A DNA stretch of 24,907 nucleotides from Blautia sp. AF19-10LB (GCF_003461245.1 NZ_QTWS01000040.1:2566-27472), one strand, 5' to 3'; positions 1 through 6,942 are shown, counted from the first letter of the stretch. A program made the numbers and translations. Notes: generated by a model not told the origin, from the sequence alone.

Positions 1-172
1 GAAACGCGTTCAGTTATATCCGGAAAGACTGATCTGCTCTTAGCGGAATGCGTGGTCAGATGAGCCGGAATTTGCATCATATACCCTTTTATTTTTTAAA
101 GAGTATCTGGGCATAAAAATGTAAACTTATTTTTTATTTTTTTGTTCAGAATCAAAAGTTTCTTATATCTAT
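1..172. other. window edge, no recognisable gene
   Basis: I see no gene with a start codon and RBS here. The first 60 bases are open in one plus frame and one minus frame, so they could be the end of something that begins outside the window. From about position 85 the sequence is very AT-rich. Nothing can be assigned. Confidence 0.3.
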
Positions 173-205
173 AAAAAAAGGAATACTGTATTTAAACAAT
201 ATTCC
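173..205 (-). terminator. rho-independent terminator of the asnB unit
   Basis: Positions 180-189 and 196-205 form a 10-bp stem with one mismatch and a 6-nt loop. On the minus strand the stem is followed by seven T (A-tract 173-179). It lies 46 bp after the stop of the small frame that overlaps asnB, so asnB and that frame probably share one transcript ending here. Confidence 0.75.
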
Positions 206-250
206 CAATTTACATTCTGCATATAATCCTCACTACAGAAACTATATATT

Positions 251-340
251 TTACAGCTGTTTCCTGACATCATTACCAAAAACACTTTCAAAATCTATTT
301 TTACAATCTTTTTTGGTTTATTCTTATTATTTTTACTCAT
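251..340 (-). CDS. 29-aa lysine-rich microprotein overlapping asnB
   Basis: A short open frame starts with an ATG inside the last codons of asnB. The start and the asnB stop overlap by 8 nt (ATGAGTAA), an arrangement typical of translational coupling. The product begins MSKNNKNKPKKIVKIDFE and ends NDVRKQL. The N-terminal half is very rich in Lys and Asn and the C-terminal half has an amphipathic look. There is no signal peptide or membrane segment. It is followed within 50 bp by a terminator, so it would be the last cistron of the asnB transcript. I do not recognise the family. It could be a chance frame, because there is no SD of its own apart from coupling. A regulatory or partner peptide of AsnB is only a guess. 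Confidence 0.4.
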   Translation of the reverse strand: MSKNNKNKPKKIVKIDFESVFGNDVRKQL

Positions 341-2165
341 CAAAATATTCCTGATACCAGAACAAAAACGCCAGCACCGTCCAGATTTTCCGGCTGTTGT
401 CCTTCTTTCCCGCGTGATGCTCCTCCAGAAGCGCCGTCAGCTTTTCCGTGTGGAAATACTGACGGGATATGGGACTTTGAAACATTTTTTTTACTCTCCC
501 GTACCAGTCGTCGTCCCGCAGCCAGACACGGACAGGCACCGGAAATCCCAGCTTTTTCCGCGCGGCCGTGTCCTCCGGGATGTATTCCCGGGCCACTTTC
601 CGAAACAGATACTTCGTCTTTCCGTGGGCAAATTTCGCCTCCGGCGGAAGTGTCCGGGCAGCCTCGAACACATCCCGGTCCAGGAAGGGCACGCGCACCT
701 CCAGCGAATGGGCCATGCTCATGCGGTCGGTTTTCTGCAAAATATCCCCGGCCAGCCAGTATTTCAAGTCGATGTTCTGCATTTTCTCCGGGTCGGAAAG
801 CCCGGCGGCTTCTTCATAAGTCTTTCGCAGAAACTCCTGACAGGACGGCGTATCGGTCGGATTTTTCAAAAGCTCCCGGCGCTCCTCGTCGGTGAAAATA
901 TGGGCGTTCCCGATAAACCGTTCCTCCACCCGCTGGCCGGCCCGGATCAGAAAGCTCTTGCCGCGGCGGTCCGGCAGTTTTTTCGCCTGCCGAGAAACCG
1001 CACGCCGGATCTTTTCAGGAATCCAGGCCACTTTCTGAAGAGCCAGAGGCTCCCGGTAGATATTATAACCGCCAAATAGTTCGTCCGCACCCTCCCCGGA
1101 GAGCACCACCTTCACATAACGAGACGCCTCGGCAGCCAGAAAATACATGGCGACGGCAGAAGCATCACCGCTGGGCTCGTCGAGGGCGTACATCACCTTT
1201 GGAAGCACATCCCAGAACTCCTTTTTCCCGATAGTGTGCATGTGATAAGAAAGATGCGCATACCGGGCCACCTCCCTAGCCCTGTTTTCCTCGTTGTAGC
1301 CGCTGTTCCCATCCAGAAATCCCACCGTAAACGCCATTTTTGCCCCGGACGACACGGCAATAAAACCCGAATCCACACCGCCGGACAAGAAAGTTCCCAC
1401 TTCCACATCACTGACCATATGGCGGCGGACGGATTTTTTAAGCACGCTCTCCAGTTTTTTCTCCATATCCGCCAGCGAACACCCCGCCTCGGGCTGCAGC
1501 TTCGGCTGAAAATATCTGCAGATTTCATACTTTCCCTGGCGGTAAAACAGCATACAGCCCGGCGGAAGGCGATAGATTCCCTCAAAAAAAGTTTCCTCCA
1601 GCACGGAATACTGAAAAGAAAGATACTGCTCCAGTGCCCGCTCATTCAACTTTTTCGGGACGCCCGGGAACTGCAGGATGCTCTTAATCTCCGACGCAAA
1701 CACGAAATTTCCATCCACCACTGTGTAAAACAACGGCTTGATTCCGAAAAAATCCCTCGCCAGCATCAGTTCTTCTTTTTTCTCATTCCAGACGGCGAAG
1801 GCAAACATTCCACGAAGCTGCTCCACAAACGCCGAACCATAAGCCTCAAGACCATTCACCAGCGTCTCCGTGTCCGAGCGGGTGACAAAAAGAATCTTCT
1901 TTTCCCGTTCCATCTGCTCCCGCAGTTCCTGGTAATTATAGATTTCTCCGTTAAACACCACTGTCAGGTTCTGACTGCTGCTTTTCATAGGCTGCAGGCC
2001 GCCTTCCAGATCGATGATACTCAGGCGGCGAAATCCAAGGGCCACGCTGTCATTTACAAAACTGCCCTGCGCATCTGGGCCTCGATGTACCAGCTTTTCC
2101 TTCATTTTTTCCACAATCTCTCTTTTGTTCTTTTTCTTTCCGAAAAATCCACAAATTCCACACAT
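333..2165 (-). CDS. asnB: asparagine synthase (glutamine-hydrolysing)
   Basis: AsnB makes asparagine from aspartate, ATP and glutamine in the cytosol. The 610-aa length is normal for the family. After the initiator Met, Cys2 of MCGICGF is the N-terminal nucleophile of the class II glutaminase domain (about residues 2-190), with HRGPDAQG near 27 and NGEIYN at 72-77 as further glutaminase motifs. The synthetase domain follows, with the ATP pyrophosphatase loop SGGVDS at 261-266 and the later GEGADELFGGY motif. Because Cys2 is present, it should use glutamine rather than only ammonia. An AGGAAG ribosome site sits about 7 nt before the ATG. Upstream lies one copy of a duplicated promoter-like block shared with the lipoprotein gene, which suggests common regulation. 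Its stop overlaps a 29-aa frame. A RiPP-type amidotransferase role cannot be excluded from sequence, but the enzyme looks like ordinary AsnB. Confidence 0.95.
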   Translation of the reverse strand: MCGICGFFGKKKNKREIVEKMKEKLVHRGPDAQGSFVNDSVALGFRRLSIIDLEGGLQPMKSSSQNLTVVFNGEIYNYQELREQMEREKKILFVTRSDTETLVNGLEAYGSAFVEQLRGMFAFAVWNEKKEELMLARDFFGIKPLFYTVVDGNFVFASEIKSILQFPGVPKKLNERALEQYLSFQYSVLEETFFEGIYRLPPGCMLFYRQGKYEICRYFQPKLQPEAGCSLADMEKKLESVLKKSVRRHMVSDVEVGTFLSGGVDSGFIAVSSGAKMAFTVGFLDGNSGYNEENRAREVARYAHLSYHMHTIGKKEFWDVLPKVMYALDEPSGDASAVAMYFLAAEASRYVKVVLSGEGADELFGGYNIYREPLALQKVAWIPEKIRRAVSRQAKKLPDRRGKSFLIRAGQRVEERFIGNAHIFTDEERRELLKNPTDTPSCQEFLRKTYEEAAGLSDPEKMQNIDLKYWLAGDILQKTDRMSMAHSLEVRVPFLDRDVFEAARTLPPEAKFAHGKTKYLFRKVAREYIPEDTAARKKLGFPVPVRVWLRDDDWYGRVKKMFQSPISRQYFHTEKLTALLEEHHAGKKDNSRKIWTVLAFLFWYQEYFDE

Positions 2166-2200
2166 GCTTTTCTTCCTTTCTTGTTGTCAACCTTTACTTC

Positions 2201-2392
2201 TTTATTTTACCTCATATAACACCCCATAATATATCTCTGTCACTAACAACACCTAAAAGTCTTCCAACAGTAACAACTGTCTCATTTTCATTCTCAAAAG
2301 TCATTGCGCAGTAGCATACGGTACAGCCCAAGGGCTTTTTTCGTTTTCAGCCATCAAATTTGCTCTTCATCACTTGCCGAACATGAATCCTG
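2201..2392 (-). repeat. duplicated holin-end/terminator/promoter block, copy 1 (upstream of asnB)
   Basis: This segment aligns base by base with 3520-3714. Shared parts, read on the minus strand, are: the end of the BhlA/UviB reading frame (here only a remnant), a hairpin followed by T residues, the conserved stretch TTGGAAGACTTTTAGGTGTT near 2245-2265, and a TAAAAT -10-like hexamer at 2204-2209. The hairpin here is worn (9 of 12 pairs), but a short stem 2325-2336 with a T-run on the plus strand remains. No good -35 is seen, which would fit an activator-dependent promoter. It probably drives asnB. Confidence 0.6.
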
Positions 2393-2708
2393 CCGAAGGC
2401 TTCGGAATTATTAAAGCATTGGCCGTATATAAGTGTTCCAAACATTTCAACCAAATTTACCAATTATTCTACGCCGAAAGCTGGAGACATCGTAATGTAT
2501 CATAATGGGTCGGTATTTAATCATACTGGACTTGTTATTGCTGTTAGTGGTAATTCTTATAATTCCATTAATAACTCGGCGAAACAACAACTATAATGCC
2601 TTTGGGGCCGCCACAAAGCAGGGTGTGAAAAAATTCCAGACTTCTAAGGGATTAACTGCGGATGGAATTGCGGGAAGAGATACTTTTGCAAAGCTTGCAG
2701 GTGTTTAA
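2383..2708 (+). pseudogene. endolysin/autolysin remnant (CHAP-like part plus PG-binding domain)
   Basis: Two plus-strand frames carry pieces of one cell-wall hydrolase. The first (about 2383-2595) reads STPKAGDIVMYHNG then NHTGLVIAVSGNSYNSI, which is typical of the end of CHAP/NlpC-type amidase domains. It stops and the next frame (to 2708) continues with AFGAATKQGVKKFQ and GLTADGIAGRDTFAKL, a classic PG_binding_1 domain. The catalytic start is missing and a frameshift or small deletion near 2580-2595 separates the domains. No start codon or RBS belongs to it. Phage and bacteriocin lysis modules pair such lysins with BhlA-type holins, and a holin-like gene lies 1 kb away on the other strand, so both may descend from one lysis cassette. 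Confidence 0.65.
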
Positions 2709-2742
2709 CGATTTTTGAACATGCGCCTGACGAGCGCACCTG

Positions 2743-2774
2743 AAAAAAAGGCACTGCATATGCAGTGCCTTTTC
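2743..2774. terminator. bidirectional terminator between lysin remnant and lipoprotein gene
   Basis: A perfect palindrome centred on 2760/2761 (AAAAGGCACTGCATATGCAG and its mirror) has an A-run on the left and T-run on the right, so it works as an intrinsic terminator on either strand. On the minus strand it ends the lipoprotein transcript 20 bp after its stop, with seven T after the stem. Confidence 0.85.
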
Positions 2775-2793
2775 TGAGAAAATGCGAGAAAAT

Positions 2794-3486
2794 CTAATAT
2801 TCACTGGGAGAGGTATCTTCAAAATCTTCGTTTTCCGATTCACTCACATCAGGTACATATTCGTCGGCCATTTTCTGCGCTTCCTCTAATGTACTGGAAG
2901 GTAAATATTCCTCCCCATCACTCGTAAGCATGATTACTATATTAACGTTATTCTGACTATAATACTCCAGGTCAACATTCAGTCCGGATCGTACAGCACT
3001 CCCATTAGCTATATTCAGGACGGCGTTTTCTATATTAAAAACCATATTATAATAATTTCCTGATTCGCCCACTTCTACTGTTATCGTATTTTCATCGGAA
3101 TACAGAATATTACCAGTGATATATTGGATATCATAAGTTTCTTCCTGTGCAGATTCCTGATCTGCGGGATCTCCCTGGCTTTGGTAAGTTTCTTCCTGTG
3201 CAGATTCCTGATCTGCGGGATCTCCCTGGCTTTGGTAAATTTCCGCTTCTGCGTTATTTCCAGACTGTTGATTCTGCACACTGTCTCCTGGATTTGCTGC
3301 CACAGCTGTGGGCGTTGGCTTCCTGGTAACAGCCGTAGTAAGATTTGGAATAAACTTTACAGCATCCTTACCACTTTCGCTTTCCGTTTGCGCAGATTCG
3401 TTGCTTCCTGACAATTCACATCCTGTCAGGGTCACCGTGATACCTGTCAATATCACAAAAAACACTTTCAGAATCTTTTTTCTCAT
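2794..3486 (-). CDS. lipoprotein with tandem 17-aa repeat
   Basis: 230 aa. The N-terminus MRKKILK plus a hydrophobic stretch ends in the lipobox LTGC (Cys at about residue 23), so the mature protein should be lipid-anchored on the outer face of the membrane. A low-complexity Ser/Glu/Gln-rich linker follows with RKPTPT and two identical copies of a 17-aa unit containing YQSQGDPADQESAQEET. The folded part (about 115-205) starts YDIQYITGNILYSDENTITV and alternates hydrophobic residues like a small beta domain. The C-terminus is acidic. I do not recognise the domain. The RBS AAAGGAT lies 7 nt from the ATG. Upstream is copy 2 of the duplicated block shared with asnB, and the gene follows the kinase/holin operon across a terminator. 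A surface or signal-related role is an inference only. Confidence 0.8.
   Translation of the reverse strand: MRKKILKVFFVILTGITVTLTGCELSGSNESAQTESESGKDAVKFIPNLTTAVTRKPTPTAVAANPGDSVQNQQSGNNAEAEIYQSQGDPADQESAQEETYQSQGDPADQESAQEETYDIQYITGNILYSDENTITVEVGESGNYYNMVFNIENAVLNIANGSAVRSGLNVDLEYYSQNNVNIVIMLTSDGEEYLPSSTLEEAQKMADEYVPDVSESENEDFEDTSPSEY
3134..3235 (-). repeat. perfect 51-bp tandem duplication inside the lipoprotein gene
   Basis: Units 3134-3184 and 3185-3235 look identical base for base. 51 bp is 17 codons, so the frame is kept. The lack of any silent difference points to a recent slippage or recombination event. Copy number may vary between strains. Confidence 0.9.
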
Positions 3487-3519
3487 TTTTTTATCCTTTC
3501 TTTTTTACTTTTTACAATT

Positions 3520-3714
3520 TTTATTTTACTCTAAATAACTTCCCATTACCTATTTCTGGCACTAATAACACCTAAAAGTCTTCCAATAGAAATAATATCT
3601 GTTTTATCATTCCAAAAAGTCTGTGGCCTATCATACAAGGATACAGGCCACGGACTTTTTTCGTCATTTAAGGACATCAATTCTTTTTTTCATCTCATTC
3701 CGAAAGTAAATCCT
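3520..3714 (-). repeat. duplicated holin-end/terminator/promoter block, copy 2 (upstream of lipoprotein)
   Basis: Counterpart of 2201-2392. On the minus strand it contains the last codons of the holin-like gene, the strong hairpin 3617-3656, the conserved stretch TTGGAAGACTTTTAGGTGTT and a TAAAAT -10-like hexamer at 3523-3528, about 35 bp before the lipoprotein RBS. Here the holin end and the terminator are intact, so this copy is probably the older one. Confidence 0.6.
3613..3661. terminator. strong bidirectional terminator after the kinase/holin operon
   Basis: The stem 3617-3629 / 3644-3656 is 13 bp with one mismatch or wobble and a 14-nt loop. It is flanked by A5 on the left and T6 on the right, so it can act on both strands. 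On the minus strand it ends the LytTR/GHKL/holin transcript 34 bp after the holin frame. Confidence 0.85.
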
Positions 3715-3940
3715 GTTTCGCCAGAAGATGGTTCTTTATTTCATTCAGGTCATTCTGAACGGTATAAAGAATCTGATATTTTTCTGTAAGCTTTTCTATT
3801 ACAGACTAATAATTATTTTCACGTTCTTCCTGTTTCTTGCCCCTCTGCTCATTCGATTTCACTACGTAGATGAGCAGAAATACCGCCACCACTGCCCATA
3901 TCCCCTGCGACAGAGCGGCATCGAGCATAGTTGTCTCCAT
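3695..3940 (-). pseudogene. BhlA/UviB-family holin-like peptide with in-frame amber codon
   Basis: An ATG at 3940, with AAGGAGG 10 nt upstream, opens METTMLDAALSQGIWAVV. This has the short N-terminus, single membrane helix (about residues 14-27) and charged coiled C-terminus typical of BhlA/UviB holin-like peptides linked to phage or bacteriocin lysis. After ENNY a TAG (3806-3808) interrupts the frame, then SVIEKLTEKYQILYTV to DLLSE continues in frame to TGA at 3695. The family usually has Gln at this place, so one CAG to TAG change explains it. The product is either a 44-aa short form (helix plus a charged tail) or 81 aa if the stop is read through. It lies 14 nt after the kinase stop, in the same operon. 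Without the stop it would be a normal-length member. Confidence 0.75.
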
Positions 3941-3954
3941 GTCCTGTTTCCTCC

Positions 3955-5439
3955 TTATTCTTCATTTCCAATTATCACAACAGTTTCAAAATATGTAGAG
4001 CCATATTGAAAATCAATTTCTCCATCGTATTTTTCAACAATTCTTTTTACACTTTCAATTCCCCAGCCATGTTTTTCTTTTTCCTTTTTATTAGTTAAAA
4101 ATCTCCCTTTCCTCACTATCGGTGCACTTATACTGCTGTTCTTCACTTTGATAATCAGCATATCATTTACATTGCGAACTACGCAATAAATATTTTTTCT
4201 TCCATCTTCACATTTATCCGCAGCTTCTATAGCGTTGTCAAGCAAATTTCCCATAAGCATTATACAATCCGAATCTTCCATGGGGATATTTTCCACCTGA
4301 GCATCCAGTTTAAATGAAATCCCTGTTCTTTTCATTTTTCTGTTTTTGATACTCAGCATAAAATCAAGAGTTGATATTCCTGTCCATGTGATTCTATTTC
4401 TCGATAAAGAGGTTGCTTGATAATTATTCAAAAATTTCTGAACCTCCTCCACATTTCCATTATCCAAGCACTCTGCCACATAAGAAATTAAATGTTTCTC
4501 ATCATGTACCAGACATCGGTATCCTTCATATGCACTCTTCAGTTCTTCATACTGTGCTTTAATTACATCATATCTTACATTTAAAATGTTATTCTCCGCT
4601 TCGTTAATCCTCTGTTGGAGCCTAATATATGCTATGAAAATACACATCATAATTCCAGTCAAGGCAGCCCATGTTAATGCCAGCTTTTTTCTATCAATCT
4701 CACCTTCTCCCAGATTGGCCACTCCCATGAGCAAAAATATTTCTATCCATATCAATATGAACAACTTTTTTTTATGCTCCATAAGCAGTTTTTTCAATAA
4801 GCTTACCAATGAATCCACTCTGCTGATAAGCAAAAGTCCAAAACAAATTATGAGGAAAAAGATAATTTCATCTTGTGAATGTATTCTTGGATAGTAAAAG
4901 AAATCTTCAAACCTCCGGTTTTGGAAGACTCCTGTATATGCAATATACACTTCCTTTACAAAACCGATATTAACTACATAAACGACCTCCCACAAATATG
5001 CTTGAGCAAAGGTACATTGAAAAAAAAGATATAGATACAGCGGTGGAAATATATTCCCCATAATCATCATTGCTATGGATTGATATGACATCCAATATTG
5101 TTCAGTCAAATCAAGAGCAATGATTATAAAAAAAACAATTTGCAAAAAAAACAACATTTTTTCTTTTTTGTTTTTCATCCCATGAACTGTAATGATAAGT
5201 AAAAGCACACTACAACAGACCCCAAAATGTCCTACACTGTTCCAGTTATTCACCCTGTCCCCAAGCATACATTTTGTCATCTTATACATTCCTGTCATAA
5301 GCAGAAATATCAGGCACCCACAAACCATATTAAACTTCTTATCATACTGTATTCTTTTGGGAAATATTTTCCCAAATATACAGAATCCTATTCCTGTCTC
5401 CATTAAAGCTGCCAGTCCATATAAAGCAAATTTAGCCAT
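3955..5439 (-). CDS. GHKL-family sensor histidine kinase (Agr/LytS-like)
   Basis: Membrane sensor kinase expected to phosphorylate the LytTR regulator encoded just upstream. The N-terminal half (to about residue 270) has about seven hydrophobic helices and no separate extracellular domain. The cytosolic half has a dimerisation/phosphoacceptor helix with CLVHDEKH (His about 312), the N-box GNLLDNAIEAAD (about 397-408) and a G-box HGWGIESVKRIVEKY, matching HATPase_c_5 kinases such as AgrC. The frame is open from 5454, but GTGGGGA lies 6-7 nt before the ATG at 5439, so I choose that start (494 aa). A promoter-like extended -10 (5520-5528) lies upstream, so it may be transcribed apart from the regulator. 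Agr-type kinases sense cyclic peptides, but no agrB/agrD is visible in this window, so its ligand is unknown. Confidence 0.88.
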   Translation of the reverse strand: MAKFALYGLAALMETGIGFCIFGKIFPKRIQYDKKFNMVCGCLIFLLMTGMYKMTKCMLGDRVNNWNSVGHFGVCCSVLLLIITVHGMKNKKEKMLFFLQIVFFIIIALDLTEQYWMSYQSIAMMIMGNIFPPLYLYLFFQCTFAQAYLWEVVYVVNIGFVKEVYIAYTGVFQNRRFEDFFYYPRIHSQDEIIFFLIICFGLLLISRVDSLVSLLKKLLMEHKKKLFILIWIEIFLLMGVANLGEGEIDRKKLALTWAALTGIMMCIFIAYIRLQQRINEAENNILNVRYDVIKAQYEELKSAYEGYRCLVHDEKHLISYVAECLDNGNVEEVQKFLNNYQATSLSRNRITWTGISTLDFMLSIKNRKMKRTGISFKLDAQVENIPMEDSDCIMLMGNLLDNAIEAADKCEDGRKNIYCVVRNVNDMLIIKVKNSSISAPIVRKGRFLTNKKEKEKHGWGIESVKRIVEKYDGEIDFQYGSTYFETVVIIGNEE

Positions 5440-5573
5440 TTGTATTCCCCACACACATATATAATTAACTTATGTCGTTTTCTCTGCTTCTCATCCCCTT
5501 CCCTCAGCGGACGATTCAGATTATAGCACAAATAAATCGGCAGAAGTGAAGTGTCCTCTAAATGCAGTTTCAT
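5403..5573 (-). CDS. possible 56-aa small ORF overlapping the kinase start
   Basis: GGAGGAC sits directly before an ATG at 5573, a near-perfect ribosome site. The frame begins MKLHLEDTSLLPIYLCYN, has a basic centre (EGDEKQRKRHK) and ends YMDWQL, overlapping the start of the kinase by 37 nt in another frame. I do not recognise it. It does not look like an AgrD precursor. A -10-like sequence lies inside it, so the stretch may instead be the kinase promoter region and the frame fortuitous. If translated, it could couple translation to the kinase. Confidence 0.25.
   Translation of the reverse strand: MKLHLEDTSLLPIYLCYNLNRPLREGDEKQRKRHKLIIYVCGEYKWLNLLYMDWQL
5520..5528 (-). promoter_or_regulatory. 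extended -10 promoter element before the kinase gene
   Basis: The minus strand reads TGCTATAAT, an extended -10. No convincing -35 is seen. Two copies of GAGGACA (5552-5558 and 5573-5579) lie upstream, exactly 21 bp apart, a spacing used by LytTR-type activators. Hence this may be an autoregulated promoter of the kinase and holin genes. Confidence 0.4.
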
Positions 5574-5602
5574 GTCCTCCAATAATCAAATACCATTTGA
5601 AC

Positions 5603-6310
5603 TCACCTCTCCCAGAAATCCACAATTGCCTGTTTGACACTTTTAAAGCGTTCCCTGCCTACTGTGACAATATTCCCATTGCGCATATACAGGTCATGGT
5701 TTTTCATCCTCATGACGTGCCGGATATTGACAAGATATCCTCTGTCTGCCATGATAAACCCATCCGAAGCCAATTGTTCCTCCAGGGAAGAGAGACTGGC
5801 ACGTATCCCTGTTTCACCGCTTCTATGGACAAAGACCACATTTTTCCCCTCTTTCCTCAAGTAAAAAATCTCTGAATACGCAAGCTTTTCCAGAGTCCCC
5901 TTCTTTTCTATCACATAATATTTTTCGTTTTTTTCCATAAGTATCAGAAAAAGCGCATCGTAAGCCTCTGTCAGTTTCGTCTCCAGCCGGCTTTTTGGAA
6001 TATAGCGGAAGGTATTGACCTCATAAGCCTCAATCGCGTAATCCACATAATTTGTGATAAATATGATCACCGGCTCCGGATAAAGCTTTCGGATTTCTCT
6101 GGATACTTCCAATCCGTTCTTTCCAGGCATCTCCACATCCAGGATATAAAGATCATAGCAGGTTTCCTTCAAACCGCTGACGAACCATTCTATGCTTTGG
6201 AAGGTATCAACTCTGCAGTCTTCCTGCTTTTCTCTGAAATACGCTTCGGTGATTTCTTTTTCTTTATCCAGATAAACAGCTTCATCATCCAGAATCGCCA
6301 CATTGATCAT
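5603..6310 (-). CDS. LytTR-family response regulator
   Basis: 235 aa, two domains. The receiver domain (1-120) has the acidic pair in ILDDE (D8, D9), the phosphoacceptor Asp in LYILDVEMPG (about 58), Thr in FITNY and Lys in RYIPKS. The C-terminal LytTR DNA-binding domain (about 130-233) contains YSEIFYLRKEGKNVVF, GYLVNIRHVM and VGRERFKSVKQ. It should act as an AgrA/LytR-like transcription activator. GGAGGAA overlaps the stop of the upstream gene and the ATG follows 5 nt after that stop, so the two are co-translated. The partner kinase starts about 160 bp downstream. Likely targets are its own operon and perhaps the duplicated block upstream of the lipoprotein and asnB genes; this is inference. 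Confidence 0.93.
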   Translation of the reverse strand: MINVAILDDEAVYLDKEKEITEAYFREKQEDCRVDTFQSIEWFVSGLKETCYDLYILDVEMPGKNGLEVSREIRKLYPEPVIIFITNYVDYAIEAYEVNTFRYIPKSRLETKLTEAYDALFLILMEKNEKYYVIEKKGTLEKLAYSEIFYLRKEGKNVVFVHRSGETGIRASLSSLEEQLASDGFIMADRGYLVNIRHVMRMKNHDLYMRNGNIVTVGRERFKSVKQAIVDFWER

Positions 6311-6315
6311 CTCTG

Positions 6316-6873
6316 TTATTCCTCCATAAAAGTATAAAACCTGAAATTCTTTACATCGTAAAAATAACTTTCCTCTTCATTAATCACCAACTCATAGACC
6401 TCCGGTTCCTCTTGTGTACTTCCAGAGGCGCGGGAATATTGATAGATATATCTGCCTTCTGCATGATTTTTCACACGGTCTATAATCTCTTCAATCACTT
6501 CACTGATCGTCATCGGATTTTCTCTGCTCGGCTTCCATCTGCCAATCATACTGCGGACTTGTGTTTTGTTCAGGCGAATCTTCTTTCCGATCAGATATCC
6601 TCTGGGGATAAAATCCTCTTTTTTCTTCCCTGTTTTCTCCAGGATTACCCTGACTGTATCCTCCCTGTCATCAAGGGCAAATCCCATATTAGTATACGCC
6701 TGCACATGAAGCAATGCCAGATCCAAATATTCCATGTTTTCGGACTGCTGGTACCAGAGCAGAAGTGTCCTTATACTCCTGTGAAACGTTTCTTTAATTG
6801 TAATCCCCCGATTCTGCAGGCTTTGCAGCGACAGCATCATCACATATAAATCCTTCATTTCTTCATCATTCAT
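6316..6873 (-). CDS. uncharacterised protein, first gene of the LytTR/GHKL operon
   Basis: 185 aa from the ATG at 6873 (MNDEEMKDLYVM), chosen because AGGAG lies 8 nt upstream. The frame stays open to a TTG at 7005, but a TATAAT promoter element lies inside that extension, so the longer form is unlikely. The first 100 residues look helical with many Leu pairs. A basic stretch (GYLIGKKIRLNKTQVRSMIGRWKP) follows, then a polar C-terminus with several aromatic residues (YFYDVKNFRFYTFMEE). There is no signal or membrane segment. I do not recognise the family. The 5-nt gap to the response regulator shows one operon, so it may modulate the two-component system, but that is inferred from position alone. 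Confidence 0.75.
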   Translation of the reverse strand: MNDEEMKDLYVMMLSLQSLQNRGITIKETFHRSIRTLLLWYQQSENMEYLDLALLHVQAYTNMGFALDDREDTVRVILEKTGKKKEDFIPRGYLIGKKIRLNKTQVRSMIGRWKPSRENPMTISEVIEEIIDRVKNHAEGRYIYQYSRASGSTQEEPEVYELVINEEESYFYDVKNFRFYTFMEE

Positions 6874-6942
6874 TCTTACGTCTCCTGTTCTTATCATTTT
6901 GAAACCGCCCTGTGCGCTTTTTTTGCCCCTGCGGTTTACATC

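Noticed and set aside
1236..2219. 327-codon plus-strand open frame opposite asnB
   Set aside because: It is the antisense shadow of asnB: no domain, no RBS, and composition dictated by the real gene.
2325..2341. Separate plus-strand terminator
   Set aside because: The short stem with T-run is real, but no plus-strand gene ends there; it is explained as part of the duplicated block derived from the stronger hairpin at 3613-3661.
2505..2708. 67-aa plus-strand gene with a hydrophobic start
   Set aside because: Its first 30 codons are the out-of-frame copy of the CHAP-like lysin part; only the PG-binding end is real, so I list it as a remnant.
3134..3235. CRISPR-like repeat
   Set aside because: Two directly adjacent copies without spacers, inside a reading frame and a multiple of three: a tandem coding duplication.
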